Notes: generated by a model not told the origin, from the sequence alone. 64,000 bases of DNA from an uncultured Synergistales bacterium (GCA_905233725.1 CAJOEM010000010.1:1-64000); one strand, 5' to 3'; positions 46,024 through 55,364 are shown, counted from the first letter of the stretch. Made by a program: numbers and translations.

Positions 46024-47928
46024 TTAATCTTTCTGTTCTTGTGGCTGAATTCTGCGTTGTTTTCTGCGTTCGAGTTCGTCAAGAATCGTTTTGCGTAGTC
46101 TGATCGATTGCGGCGTGACTTCGACTAATTCGTCCGTCTCGATCCATTCCATAGCTTTTTCGAGTGACATGCGCCTGGGAACGTCCAATTTTGTCGTGAG
46201 TTCTTTCGTTGCTGAGCGGTGATTTGTCTGCTGTTTTTTCTTCGTAGGATTGCATGGCATGTCGCCGGGTCTGGAATTTTCGCCGATGATCATGCCGTTA
46301 TAAACTGGTTCTAACGGTGAGATAAATAACGTTCCGCGTTCCTGTAAATTTTCGAGTTGATACGCAGTTGCCTCGCCGGTGTCAAGACTTACGAGTGAGC
46401 CGCGATTTCGCGTGATTAATTCGCCTGCCCAGGGTGCGTAGCCGTTAAAGCAGCTCGACATTATGCCAAGTCCGCGCGTGTCCGTCAGAAATTCGCCTCT
46501 GTAGCCAATCAAGCCTCGTGTAGGAATCTCGATTTCGATTCGCAAAAGTCCTCGGTCAGGATTGTCGATATTCTTGACTTTGCCTTTTCTACGCGACATT
46601 TTCTCGAAAACTATGCCTTGATATTCTTCGGGTACGTCAATCGTAACAAGCTCGTATGGTTCGAGTTTCACGCCGTCTTTGTAATTTACGATTACTTCGG
46701 GTTTTGAAATGCAAAATTCCATGCCTTCACGACGCATTTCCTCGATTAAAATACCAAGCTGCAATTCTCCGCGCCCGGAAACTTTCACGCCGTCTGGTCT
46801 GCCTAAATCTTCCATTCGGAGCGAAACATTCACGTGCATTTCACGCTGCAATCTTGCCTTGAGCTGTCGCAACGTAGCCGCTTGTCCCTCACGTCCTGCA
46901 AACGGTCCGGAATTTACAAGAAAGAACATTGAGACAGTCGGTTCCTCGATTGATAATGGCTTCAGCGGTTTGTCAGCGATTGATTCGTTCGCGAATGTGT
47001 CGCCGATGTCGATTTCGTTCGATCCGGTCAACCAGACTATGTCGCCAGCGTGTACTTCATCAACTTCGACGCGCTCAAGCCCGCGAGTTACCCATAATTG
47101 CGCAACACGTGCGTTCTCAGTGCCGGTGATTTGCCAATCGTCGCCAGAATGATCCGTTGAATTCCATTTCGTCGAGACTCGCACAAATGATTCGCCTTTC
47201 TTAATCGAACCCTGAAGAATTTTTCCGCAGCCGATTCTGCCGACGTATTCGTTCCAAGCGAGTGTGCTGACCTGCATGAGGAACGGCAAATCCGGATTCA
47301 CATCTGGTGCTGGAACATGATCGATTATAGCCTGAAATAAATCGTCCATGTTATCGCGTTTTGGATTATTCAGGTCTTTCACAGCCCAGCCATTCAAGCC
47401 CGAACCGTACAAAACTGGAAAATCCGCCTGCTCATCAGTTGCGCCGAGTTCGAAAAACAAATCAAACGTTTGATTCAACGCACGATCCGGATCAGCTCCT
47501 TCACGATCGACTTTGTTTATGAATACTAACGGACGCATGCCAATCGAGAGCGCGTGTTGCAGAACGTAACGAGTCTGCGGCATTGGACCTTCGTTAGCGT
47601 CAACGATCAGGATTACTGAGTCAACGGTCGATAATATTCGCTCAACTTCCCCGGAAAAATCCGCGTGTCCGGGCGTGTCGATAATATTTATCAAGTAACC
47701 CTGCCACTCAACCGTGCAAGGCTTCGAACGAATCGTAATTCCTCGTTCGCGTTCGAGTGCGCCGGAGTCCATTACTCGTTCGGCAACCTGAACATGTGAG
47801 CTGAAAGTTTGTGCGGCTCTGAATATCGAGTCGATTAGCGTGGTCTTACCGTGATCAATATGCGCTACGATTGCAAGATTGCGAATCTTAGTCTGATCGT
47901 GATTCTGGTGATTTTGTTGAACACTCAT
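46024..47928 (-). CDS. typA: GTP-binding protein TypA/BipA
   Basis: Ribosome-associated translational GTPase linked to stress and cold growth and to large-subunit assembly. 634 residues. G1 [10 protein letters not shown] (near 22-31), G2 [10 protein letters not shown]3 DTPGHADF, G4 NKVD. The later [18 protein letters not shown] and the basic end region with [11 protein letters not shown], which mark BipA against EF-G, are present. The C-terminus is rich in Arg and Gln. It has its own promoter region of 84 bases toward the next gene upstream. Confidence 0.97.
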   Translation of the reverse strand: MSVQQNHQNHDQTKIRNLAIVAHIDHGKTTLIDSIFRAAQTFSSHVQVAERVMDSGALERERGITIRSKPCTVEWQGYLINIIDTPGHADFSGEVERILSTVDSVILIVDANEGPMPQTRYVLQHALSIGMRPLVFINKVDREGADPDRALNQTFDLFFELGATDEQADFPVLYGSGLNGWAVKDLNNPKRDNMDDLFQAIIDHVPAPDVNPDLPFLMQVSTLAWNEYVGRIGCGKILQGSIKKGESFVRVSTKWNSTDHSGDDWQITGTENARVAQLWVTRGLERVEVDEVHAGDIVWLTGSNEIDIGDTFANESIADKPLKPLSIEEPTVSMFFLVNSGPFAGREGQAATLRQLKARLQREMHVNVSLRMEDLGRPDGVKVSGRGELQLGILIEEMRREGMEFCISKPEVIVNYKDGVKLEPYELVTIDVPEEYQGIVFEKMSRRKGKVKNIDNPDRGLLRIEIEIPTRGLIGYRGEFLTDTRGLGIMSSCFNGYAPWAGELITRNRGSLVSLDTGEATAYQLENLQERGTLFISPLEPVYNGMIIGENSRPGDMPCNPTKKKQQTNHRSATKELTTKLDVPRRMSLEKAMEWIETDELVEVTPQSIRLRKTILDELERRKQRRIQPQEQKD

Positions 47929-48012
47929 AAAAATAAAATCTCATTCCCTGTTAATACGTAATTATTTTTTCAGGAGCATTTTAGCATAATTAGATATTAA
48001 CAGAGAATTTTT

Positions 48013-48885
48013 TTACGCGTAATTTCCGACGACTTTGTTTTTACCGCTGCGTTTTGCCTGATACATTCGTTCGTCCGCAATCGCAAATAATTCCCGCAAA
48101 GCCTTGTCGCGATTTTCATTCTCATTTTTGTGAACGTAGCCAATCGAGTAACTTGTCTCGACAAATTTGCCGTTGACTTTGTGTTTGGGTCTTACTTTCA
48201 GGAAATTATTCACGCGCCCGAGAAATTCCTGCTCTGAAATTTTCGGTATAACCACAAGAAATTCATCGCCGCCATAACGATACGAATTTTCCACACCGAA
48301 ATTTTCGCGCAAAAGCCGCCCCGTCTCGCTGATGATTCTGTCGCCGTCACCATGACCTGAATAGTCGTTTATGAGCTTGAAATTGTCCAGGTCAAGCATC
48401 ATTACCGTAATGTCCGAATCTGCATTGTCATAATCCGGGTAATCATTACGCAGCGCAAAACGATTCTTGATCCCGGTCAATGAATCAATCGTGGAAATTT
48501 CCTGTAGCTTCTTGTTCTCTTCCTGCAATTTTTCTGTCAGGTTCTGAATTTCTTTGAATGCTACGATCTCTGTCTCCTTGAGTTTGCTCACGAGAAGCAC
48601 ATCAGCCGTAACGCCGATTAACGTTACGATAACTTTTTGCAGATTTTCGCCCGTGAAGGTTATGAAATTATGCCCGGTCGAGAAAAAATACAGCGTATAA
48701 AACAACATTGCCAGCCCGGAAATAATTCCGCCGACATAGCCGAACAACGCCGAACACAGAATCACACCCGTAACGAGAATCATATTCGGATTGGGAACTT
48801 TGCCCTGAAAAACTAACAGGATCAACATTGACATCACAAAGATTGACGTAATGATTTTTAGATTCGTATTTGCGCGTATTTGCAT
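48013..48885 (-). CDS. Membrane diguanylate cyclase (GGDEF)
   Basis: Probably makes cyclic di-GMP. 290 residues from ATG 48885, where AGAGG (complement of 48895-48899) sits 9 bases upstream. Earlier in-frame starts reach over a TATAAT promoter box near 48950 and are rejected. About four hydrophobic helices (residues 10-105) precede a coiled coil (EIQNLTEKLQEENKKLQE) and the GGDEF domain with GGDEF at 205-209 and DSLTGIKNR. No RxxD product-inhibition site precedes the GGDEF. It lies near a second, larger GGDEF gene. Confidence 0.88.
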   Translation of the reverse strand: MQIRANTNLKIITSIFVMSMLILLVFQGKVPNPNMILVTGVILCSALFGYVGGIISGLAMLFYTLYFFSTGHNFITFTGENLQKVIVTLIGVTADVLLVSKLKETEIVAFKEIQNLTEKLQEENKKLQEISTIDSLTGIKNRFALRNDYPDYDNADSDITVMMLDLDNFKLINDYSGHGDGDRIISETGRLLRENFGVENSYRYGGDEFLVVIPKISEQEFLGRVNNFLKVRPKHKVNGKFVETSYSIGYVHKNENENRDKALRELFAIADERMYQAKRSGKNKVVGNYA

Positions 48886-48949
48886 AATTGCAAGCCTCTT
48901 CAAATGTAAGTGTAAGTTGTTTTCGTAGGTATTGGTCATGATATAGTGA

Positions 48950-48958
48950 TTATAGTAC
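48950..48958 (-). promoter_or_regulatory. Candidate -10 element of the diguanylate cyclase gene
   Basis: TATAAT reads on the minus strand within the tract near 48950-48956 (plus strand ATTATA). It lies about 65 bases before the chosen start and argues against the longer starts. No good -35 is seen. Confidence 0.4.
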
Positions 48959-49087
48959 AAGTTCAGCGTAATCTTTAGTTTTTGCCGAAAAATTTTCAAA
49001 ACAAAAGTCAACACAAAAATAAACGTGAGAGCAAAAGAATAAAGAGTAAAATTCTCACGCTGAGCGTAAATTTTAGCAAGATATTTA

Positions 49088-49423
49088 TTACAATCCGGTT
49101 TTTAAGAGCGGGATCGCATTTATTACGGGTTCTTCGTAAGGGTGAAAATCTTTTATCGCGCGCAGTATTTCGTCAAGATTCGAAACTTTGCACGTGACTT
49201 CAACTTTGATTTCAAGCTCCTGAGAAATTTCGCGTAACTTACCTTTGAACGGCTTCGTGTCTTCCAACGGCCGCCAGGTTCCTGTGACTTCGTGATAAGC
49301 AACGCAGGAATCATATTTGCCTATATGCCCGGCATCGAGTTCACGCAGCAAATCCTGAAGCCCACGCAAATACTCAGGCGGGATAAATATTTCCAGCTTG
49401 CAAAATTCGAATTCAAAGCTCAA
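49088..49423 (-). CDS. Stand-alone PII-like YqfO/NIF3-insert domain protein
   Basis: 111 residues. The pattern is that of the extra domain of NIF3/YqfO proteins, found alone in some bacteria: LEIFIPPEYLRGL, then DAGHIGKYDSCVAYHEVTGTWRP, a VEVTCKVSNLDEILRAIKDFHPYEEP segment and the end strand. The TTG start at 49423 overlaps the thpR stop (TTGA) and has GGAG 8 bases before. A longer frame to 49498 lies inside thpR. Function is unknown; metal or nucleotide binding is a family guess. Coupling to thpR hints at an RNA or cofactor role. Confidence 0.7.
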   Translation of the reverse strand: MSFEFEFCKLEIFIPPEYLRGLQDLLRELDAGHIGKYDSCVAYHEVTGTWRPLEDTKPFKGKLREISQELEIKVEVTCKVSNLDEILRAIKDFHPYEEPVINAIPLLKTGL

Positions 49424-49980
49424 TAGCGTATCTCCGTGTAAATCGCTTTCTCGCGTGTCAGAACACTGCGCATAAAACTCACACGCGAACATCTCCAAGT
49501 CAAGCCGAGTTTCGAAACTTCAGCTAATCGCGCAAAGACTCGTTCATTCCAAAGTTCCGGATACGGTATTCTTGCGAGCGTCAAATGTGCCTTGAATCTC
49601 CTGTCATCTTTTGGGATCGCCGCAATTTGTGAAAATTTCTCGTTCATGATTCGCGACAGATTCGTCAACTCGCTGACTCCGCGTTCACCAGCCAGCCACA
49701 AAACTTTCGGGTTGCGAAAATTCGGGAAAACTCCTGCGTGCGTCAGGTCAATCTCAAACGGATCGAATTTCATCTCACTCAGGGATTTTCTCACGAGCAC
49801 AACTTGTTCAAGCGAAATCTCACCCAGGAATTTCAGCGTAATATGAAACTGATCGCGTGTGACAAGTCGCATCTCAGAAAGGGGCTTCACTCTCGACGAT
49901 AGAAACCCCTCTAATCTATCCGCAATCTCATCAGGAAGATTCACGGAAACAAACGCACGGATCCTGATCAAGCCTGGCAT
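49420..49980 (-). CDS. thpR: RNA 2',3'-cyclic phosphodiesterase (2H family)
   Basis: 2H phosphoesterase, once called 2'-5' RNA ligase. 186 residues. The two catalytic HxTx motifs are visible: FHITLKFLGE with His46 and Thr48, and AHLTLARIP in the second half. The start IRAFVSVNLPDEI is typical of the family. It sits 3 bases after the nitroreductase gene and overlaps the PII-like gene, so the three are likely one transcript. Confidence 0.9.
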   Translation of the reverse strand: MPGLIRIRAFVSVNLPDEIADRLEGFLSSRVKPLSEMRLVTRDQFHITLKFLGEISLEQVVLVRKSLSEMKFDPFEIDLTHAGVFPNFRNPKVLWLAGERGVSELTNLSRIMNEKFSQIAAIPKDDRRFKAHLTLARIPYPELWNERVFARLAEVSKLGLTWRCSRVSFMRSVLTREKAIYTEIRY

Positions 49981-49983
49981 AAA

Positions 49984-50499
49984 TTACAGACGCTGCACGA
50001 GTTCAGATTCTGGCTTTCGGACTGTGTGACGTTCTGACGGTTTCGCATCTTCAGCAGGATAGCCAATCGGGAAAACAGCTACAATTTCGTAAGCCTGCAT
50101 CTGGGGGAATAAACTCTTCAGCTTAGGCTCGTCTAGAAATCCTACCCAAGTTGAAGCGAGTCCCAAATCGTGAATCTCAAGCATGATATGTGTGGCAACG
50201 ATTGACGCGTCGATTTCGCAAAAGTTCTTGCCGTCTGAAGGTCTGACAAACGGGTTTGCTTTGGGATCTGCGCCGACAACGATAATATTTTTGCAATCAA
50301 AGTGAAATTTCACAGCTTCACGTAATTTCTCAAGAGCTGCGTCAGTCTGAATGAGCCAGATTTTCACGGGTTGAGCGTTCTTGGCTGTCGGTGCGAGAAT
50401 AGCGGCTTGCAGAATCTTTTCCAATTTCTCAGCTTCGACGGGCTTATCTGAAAATTTACGGCACGAATAACGTTCGCGTGCTAAATCAAGAAATGACAT
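49984..50499 (-). CDS. Nitroreductase-family FMN protein
   Basis: Probable FMN-dependent oxidoreductase. 171 residues from ATG 50499, with AGAGAGG about 11 bases before. A frame starting at 50538 is less likely. FLDLARERYSCRKFSDKPV at the start and AAILAPTAKNAQPVKIWL are the FMN-binding signatures, and the Gly-rich end region GLASTWVGF is usual. The substrate is unknown: flavin, quinone or nitro compounds are possible. Confidence 0.88.
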   Translation of the reverse strand: MSFLDLARERYSCRKFSDKPVEAEKLEKILQAAILAPTAKNAQPVKIWLIQTDAALEKLREAVKFHFDCKNIIVVGADPKANPFVRPSDGKNFCEIDASIVATHIMLEIHDLGLASTWVGFLDEPKLKSLFPQMQAYEIVAVFPIGYPAEDAKPSERHTVRKPESELVQRL

Positions 50500-50547
50500 T
50501 CTCAAAAACCTCTCTTTACATTCAAAAATTACCAGCAAATTATAGCA

Positions 50548-52716
50548 TCATAGCGTAGAACTTCTGGCGAGATTCTTGCCCTTCAGGAAATATTTGCGCT
50601 CGTACATTGCGTCATCTGCCCGCTGAAAAACCGAAGTACAGGATTTGTCAATATTGCAATCAAAATCAGCCAATCCAGCAGAGACTACGACTTCGTGATT
50701 ATGTACGTGCTCGTCTATTATTTTATTAAACGCAGCCATCAGTAACGCACGATTCGCAAAGTCTTTCTTTTCGAGAATTGCCGCAAACTCATCGCCGCCG
50801 ATTCTGAATACCGGACTGTGCTTGAAAATTTCGCATATAATCTCACACGCAGCGATTATATGACGGTCTCCAGCCTCGTGTCCATAAGCATCATTCACGC
50901 GCTTCAGGTCATTCACGTCGAAGATCACGATTGCAAATTCGCATTCACGCCCGGAAAGAATCCTCGCATTAAACGCCGCTATATATTCAAGATATGCGTG
51001 CCTGCTTCTCAAGCCGGTCAACGGATCAGTATATGCTTTGTGTCTGGTCATGTTCAATTCACGCCGCTGGATTTTTTCACGCTCCAAAGATTCCTGCAAA
51101 GCACGCAACGCTCCGGTAGCTTTTCTCTCAGACCTAATGCTGCGTAACAAGAGAAGCACAATCACGAATATTATCGTCAAAAGAGTTATAAGCACCGGGA
51201 TAAAATTAATGCGCAAAAATTCCCTGAACGTAAATTCCGGCTCAATGTAGGCGTATTCAGCCAAAGCAGCGTCAATCATCGAATCTTTGACAAAATGCGT
51301 AACTTTATTCAGAACCGAATACAGATTTATGTCATATTTTCTCGTCGCGAAGGAAAAATCTGCGGCTTTACCCGTTGCTACAGATTTCAGGTTATACTTT
51401 TCTAACAAAGCTGCGTGCAAATTCAGGCGATAATTGCTCGTCAAAACACAATCAGCTTTTCCATTTGCAACAGCTTTACAGCAAGCTTCCCTGTCATCAA
51501 AATATGCGTATCTCCAGTTCGGGAAGTAGTCCATCAAGAACGTCGTGTAATTCACATTGTTTCTGACAACAGCTACGGTAAGATTATCTTTGAGTGAGAA
51601 CTTGTTTGGTTCAGCGGCTCTGAGCGAAACGTACATTTCAGTTTGCATTTGATGATTCGTAACCAGAGCGCCATTTTCTTCTGCGTCGTAAGTCGTCATG
51701 TCAACTGGGAATACGCAATCTATTTCAGCGTTTTTCATAGCTGTGAGTGCGTCCGTAATTGAATCAAAAGCCACTGGTTCGAAATTTATCTCAGAATCGT
51801 GAATTGCGTGTGAAGCCAAGTTCAGGAATACGTTCAAAGCTCCGGTTAAATTTCCGGATTTGTCACAGCCACAGAACGGCAGAAAATCTTTCTCATAACC
51901 AACGCGGATCGGTGACGCAATGCGCTTCAATTCCTCCTGAGTGAAATACAGGCTAGCGACTTGTATATTCAGATATTTCTCCTGCAAACGCTGATTGTAA
52001 TATCTATCTTCGTTTTGAATGCGATTCATTGCGAAATTCAGTTCACGCAGAAGATCGTGTCGAGACTTATTCAGGACAAAAAAGTAATCCGACGAACCAA
52101 GAGCGAAAATCGGGATCATATTCTGCACAGTTCCGTAAACGTCAAGACCAACATAAGCGTCAATCACGCCGTCATTCAGCATTTTAATCGTATCGGATTC
52201 TTCGCAGCTGAGCCTGACAATTTCGAGCTTAATATCATTTTCGTGCGCCCAATTTTCGAGCAGTTTTTCCTGAAAACTTCCCTTGTTGACACCGACTGTT
52301 TTGCCATCGAGCGACGAGTAATTTTCGCTAGTGATTCCGCTTTTGCTGTTTCCAGATATGCAAAGATAATAACTTTCCGCACCCATCGGCAAGTTTGAGA
52401 ATAGCATTTTGTCAGCTCTGTCGTCTGAGAATGAAACGTCTGACATGAGATCTAATTTACCATCGAGCAACATTTGATACAAATCTGCCCAACTGCCCCT
52501 GACATATTCGTAGCTCCAATTCGCGTACGCAGCGATTTTTTGCTGATATTCGTACGCATAGCCCGAACGCCTGCCGAATCGATCCGTCTGATTGAACGGA
52601 GTTTCGTACCAACCCACACGAACGATTTTCCGCTCTTCAGAATTTGCGACACACTCACAAAGAAATGCAATCAGAAACACAATCACAACGACTACAAAAC
52701 AAAATATCTTCCTCAA
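50548..52716 (-). CDS. Two-sensor (SBP3-SBP3) diguanylate cyclase
   Basis: About 722 residues from TTG 52716. Residues 1-27 are a signal peptide (FCFVVVVIVFLIAFLCECVA). Then come two periplasmic binding-protein-like domains of the amino-acid type (about 28-260 and 262-480), one membrane helix (505-525), a short coiled linker, and a GGDEF domain with the intact GGDEF at 640-644 (FRIGGDEFAAIL). It probably senses a small ligand outside and makes cyclic di-GMP inside. No RxxD site precedes the GGDEF. ATG 52743 cannot be the start because the -10 box covers it. Confidence 0.87.
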   Translation of the reverse strand: MRKIFCFVVVVIVFLIAFLCECVANSEERKIVRVGWYETPFNQTDRFGRRSGYAYEYQQKIAAYANWSYEYVRGSWADLYQMLLDGKLDLMSDVSFSDDRADKMLFSNLPMGAESYYLCISGNSKSGITSENYSSLDGKTVGVNKGSFQEKLLENWAHENDIKLEIVRLSCEESDTIKMLNDGVIDAYVGLDVYGTVQNMIPIFALGSSDYFFVLNKSRHDLLRELNFAMNRIQNEDRYYNQRLQEKYLNIQVASLYFTQEELKRIASPIRVGYEKDFLPFCGCDKSGNLTGALNVFLNLASHAIHDSEINFEPVAFDSITDALTAMKNAEIDCVFPVDMTTYDAEENGALVTNHQMQTEMYVSLRAAEPNKFSLKDNLTVAVVRNNVNYTTFLMDYFPNWRYAYFDDREACCKAVANGKADCVLTSNYRLNLHAALLEKYNLKSVATGKAADFSFATRKYDINLYSVLNKVTHFVKDSMIDAALAEYAYIEPEFTFREFLRINFIPVLITLLTIIFVIVLLLLRSIRSERKATGALRALQESLEREKIQRRELNMTRHKAYTDPLTGLRSRHAYLEYIAAFNARILSGRECEFAIVIFDVNDLKRVNDAYGHEAGDRHIIAACEIICEIFKHSPVFRIGGDEFAAILEKKDFANRALLMAAFNKIIDEHVHNHEVVVSAGLADFDCNIDKSCTSVFQRADDAMYERKYFLKGKNLARSSTL

Positions 52717-52741
52717 GTTCTCACCCACTTTCCGCAACGGC

Positions 52742-52769
52742 ATTATATCGCAAAATAATTTTCTTGCAA
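52742..52769 (-). promoter_or_regulatory. Promoter of the two-sensor diguanylate cyclase gene
   Basis: On the minus strand TTGCAA (52769-52764), a 16-base spacer, and TATAAT (52747-52742). The -10 box includes the ATG of the longest frame, so transcription starts after it and the true start is later, at TTG 52716. Confidence 0.65.
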
Positions 52770-52819
52770 AAACGTGTTATACTCATGAAAAATATTACTA
52801 GACAGGAGCTGAAATTCAC

Positions 52820-53266
52820 ATGACGCCGCTATACGAGATTGGGTACAAAATTGGACAGTTCGAGAATTTGCTGCAAGTATTCGCTGACAGAGTTATCGTT
52901 AGAAAGAACAAGATTAATTCGCGAGCTTATGCCAGTTTAGGAGGAAGTTTGTTCCAGCTTTTCAAATTGATTTTCCAGATGTCCGCGAAAAAATCCGACA
53001 ACAAATTAATCGGCAAACTCAACGCTGAATACATAGGAATTGACGCGACGTTCGACCAAATCGACGAAGTTTATTTCAAGCCGGCAGCGAACAATTTTAT
53101 ATACACAGGAATGCTGGTTTTCTATCTCAAGGGCAGACCACACAAGAAAGTCACGCACCTCAATTACAAGGACGCTGACAACGCAATATTTTTCAAAGCC
53201 AGGGACAACAACACCGCACAAATGATCAAGTTATACATCGACAATATGATCGCGAAAAACTCTTGA
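52820..53266 (+). CDS. Small soluble protein, PH-like fold possible, unknown function
   Basis: 148 residues. AGGAG at 52804-52808 is about 11 bases before ATG 52820. No family is recognised. The pattern of alternating strands and a final helix (NTAQMIKLYIDNMIAKN), with FADRVIVRKNKINSRAY and GIDATFDQIDEVYF, resembles bacterial PH-like domain proteins, but this is only an impression. It is basic, with no membrane span. It is divergent from the diguanylate cyclase gene and shares a 100-base gap with it. Confidence 0.45.
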   Translation: MTPLYEIGYKIGQFENLLQVFADRVIVRKNKINSRAYASLGGSLFQLFKLIFQMSAKKSDNKLIGKLNAEYIGIDATFDQIDEVYFKPAANNFIYTGMLVFYLKGRPHKKVTHLNYKDADNAIFFKARDNNTAQMIKLYIDNMIAKNS

Positions 53267-53406
53267 CAGAATTTTCACCCGAACAAATTTTCCGCGCAAA
53301 TTTCCGTGAATTTTCGTGATTTTGGCGAGTTGCAAATTTTGTGAAAAACGTGCAATTTTTTCGTGGCATAATCTCATGCGTCAGAATGTTTTTGGTGGGC
53401 AAATTT

Positions 53407-53430
53407 TGTAGCTGTAAATGTAGCTGTAAA
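53407..53430. repeat. Tandem 12-base duplication
   Basis: TGTAGCTGTAAA occurs twice in a row at 53407-53418 and 53419-53430, in the 234-base gap between the PH-like gene and the next minus-strand gene. No coding pattern covers it. Confidence 0.8.
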
Positions 53431-53436
53431 AATCAA

Positions 53437-53472
53437 AATCTCCCTTGCAATTTCTAAATCACAAGAGAGATT
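53437..53472 (-). terminator. Intrinsic terminator for the minus-strand membrane gene pair
   Basis: AATCTCCCTTG (53437-53447) pairs with CAAGAGAGATT (53462-53472) with one mismatch. On the minus strand it is followed by a T-rich run. Confidence 0.65.
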
Positions 53473-53500
53473 CTCAACCAGAAATTATTCTATCACGAAT

Positions 53501-54001
53501 CTAATTCACGAACAAGTGCGCACGCTTGTTGTAATATACTTTGTTGCAGAAGAACATTATCACGCTCGGAACTATATCACGCAGAATTTGCCAGGAAAAT
53601 TCCCTGAGAATCGCGCTAAGTGGAACATTTGTGTTAATCATGATAATCGCAATCGTCAGAACTATATCAATCACGCTTACTGCAATTCCCACTTTGTATA
53701 ACGTGAACAATTTTTCCGGAGCGCCAATCCTGAATCCTGCGAGCTGAAATCTCACATAAATCTGACACGCAGCAAGAGCAATTATGCAGACAGCCAACGC
53801 GATATTCAAGTATCTCAACGCAGGAAACGCAATATAAAGCGGATTGTAATACCAATTCAACAGCGCATCATTTAACAGTAAAAATCCCACGACAAATCCC
53901 ATCACAGCTCCAAACCACAACGCAAAATAAATCATGAACTTGTGCCACTTCATCGGCAAATTTTGCGCTTCAAAACTCTGATTCATTCTCATTTCTTCCA
54001 T
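53501..54001 (-). CDS. Four-span membrane protein, unknown function
   Basis: 166 residues with about four hydrophobic helices (near 20-43, 55-80, 100-122 and 140-158). No family is recognised. AGAGGTG precedes ATG 54001, and the gene begins 2 bases after the next one upstream, so the two are a pair. Low-complexity membrane composition gives no functional hint. Confidence 0.55.
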   Translation of the reverse strand: MEEMRMNQSFEAQNLPMKWHKFMIYFALWFGAVMGFVVGFLLLNDALLNWYYNPLYIAFPALRYLNIALAVCIIALAACQIYVRFQLAGFRIGAPEKLFTLYKVGIAVSVIDIVLTIAIIMINTNVPLSAILREFSWQILRDIVPSVIMFFCNKVYYNKRAHLFVN

Positions 54002-54003
54002 GA

Positions 54004-54408
54004 TTAAGCACCTCTCAAAGTTTGAAATTTCTCCTCAAGTTTAGCGTTATTTTCCTCGACAATTTCCGTTATGAGGCGTTTGACATCTTCGAGCGTAAAT
54101 GACGAATCGCGAGCCTGGGATTTTTTCTCTTCACGTCTATCGCGCCAGGTTACAAAAATCGGAATAACAAACGACATCCCTAAAATCACAAAGAACGCAA
54201 AGAAAACATTATCACGAAAAGTACTGTCGCTAACTCTTACAACTTGTCTGGATAACGAGTCGATACGTTCAGCCACAGCTCTCACATCAACACGAAGTCC
54301 CACAATCTCCCCGTGTAATTTGCTGTACTGCGCGTCCTCACCCGCTGCAAAAACTCCAGAACTCGACATAATAATTACGACAAATATTGCTGCAAAAAAT
54401 CTCCGCAT
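54004..54408 (-). CDS. Exported or anchored coiled-coil protein, unknown function
   Basis: 134 residues. A signal peptide (MRRFFAAIFVVIIMSSSGVFAAG) is followed by a short coiled region, a membrane helix near residues 69-86, then a charged cytoplasmic tail with DRREEKK and a C-terminal coiled stretch. AAGGAGG lies upstream of ATG 54408. It is cotranscribed with the four-span protein. No family is recognised. Confidence 0.55.
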   Translation of the reverse strand: MRRFFAAIFVVIIMSSSGVFAAGEDAQYSKLHGEIVGLRVDVRAVAERIDSLSRQVVRVSDSTFRDNVFFAFFVILGMSFVIPIFVTWRDRREEKKSQARDSSFTLEDVKRLITEIVEENNAKLEEKFQTLRGA

Positions 54409-54503
54409 GTTGATCAGCCTCCTTAAAAGTATTATATAATATTCCGCGAGAGAAATTCCGATTTGAGATTTAGATTTTGAGATTTAGAGAGGTGATTTAA
54501 TTC

Positions 54504-54905
54504 ATGTTCAACGATTACACTTGGGACGTTGTTGAGAAAGAGTCCGAGTGTTTGGCTCAGAGATTTCAGGCAGTCAGTCGCAACATAGCAAACGCAAATA
54601 CTCCGGGTTACGCCAGGCATAACGTCTCGTTCGAAGATCAGTTGCGCGAAGTCATGGAGAGTGACAAGAAATTACACATGACCGTAACTGACGCTGCACA
54701 CATTCCGTCACACCCGCTGCGAATCCGCGATGTTGAAGCTGCTGATACGCGAATCGTTGATGAACGCTACAGACTTGATCAGAACAACGTAGATCCTGAA
54801 CGCGAAATGGCTGCACTCGCCGAAACACGCATGATGTACTCGTCATTCATGAGAATCGCAACAAGCAAATATTCAATGCTGAAATCTGTTATAGCAGGTC
54901 GATAA
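54504..54905 (+). CDS. flgB: Flagellar basal body rod protein FlgB
   Basis: Proximal rod protein of the flagellar basal body, exported by the flagellar type III system. 133 residues. The N-terminal rod motif QAVSRNIANANTPGYARHNVSFEDQL is diagnostic. GAGAGGTGAT precedes ATG 54504. It is followed by flgC after 39 bases. A TTTGAGATTTAGA sequence repeats twice in the leader (about 54462-54487). Confidence 0.95.
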   Translation: MFNDYTWDVVEKESECLAQRFQAVSRNIANANTPGYARHNVSFEDQLREVMESDKKLHMTVTDAAHIPSHPLRIRDVEAADTRIVDERYRLDQNNVDPEREMAALAETRMMYSSFMRIATSKYSMLKSVIAGR

Positions 54906-54944
54906 ATTTTCAGGAATTCAATCAGAAAGTGAGGTGCATTTAAC

Positions 54945-55364
54945 ATGAAAATTTTTGACAGCATGGAAATCGCAGGAAGTTCACTCACAGCTCACAGGCT
55001 TTGGATGGACACGATCTCGTCAAACTTGGCGAATATCAACACAACTCGTACTCTCAACGGAGGTCCTTACAAGCGCAGAGTTCCGGTATTCTCTGAGATG
55101 CTCGACAAGACAATCGGCGGCTATCGTGACATCGGCGGAGTGCGCGTGACAGCAATTTCCGAGGACAACGCTGCCCCAAGAATGACTTATCAACCCGATC
55201 ACCCTGACGCAAATGAGGACGGTTATGTTGCGTATCCAAACGTTAATCTCGTTCGTGAAATGACAGATATGTTAGTTGCAAGTCGTGCTTACGAAGCGAA
55301 TCTCTCAGTCGTTACGACAGGTCGCGACATGTGGAACAACGCTCTCGAAGTTATGCGCGGATAA
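54945..55364 (+). CDS. flgC: Flagellar basal body rod protein FlgC
   Basis: Second proximal rod protein. 139 residues. It begins with the rod segment LWMDTISSNLANINTTRTLNGGPYKR and ends NVNLVREMTDMLVASRAYEANLSVV, both family-diagnostic. In most flagellated bacteria fliE and the export genes follow. Here the TM1266-type gene follows after 41 bases. Confidence 0.95.
   Translation: MKIFDSMEIAGSSLTAHRLWMDTISSNLANINTTRTLNGGPYKRRVPVFSEMLDKTIGGYRDIGGVRVTAISEDNAAPRMTYQPDHPDANEDGYVAYPNVNLVREMTDMLVASRAYEANLSVVTTGRDMWNNALEVMRG

Noticed and set aside
53280-53500. tRNA or phage attachment site in the largest gene-free gap
   Set aside because: No cloverleaf, no CCA end and no integrase gene nearby.
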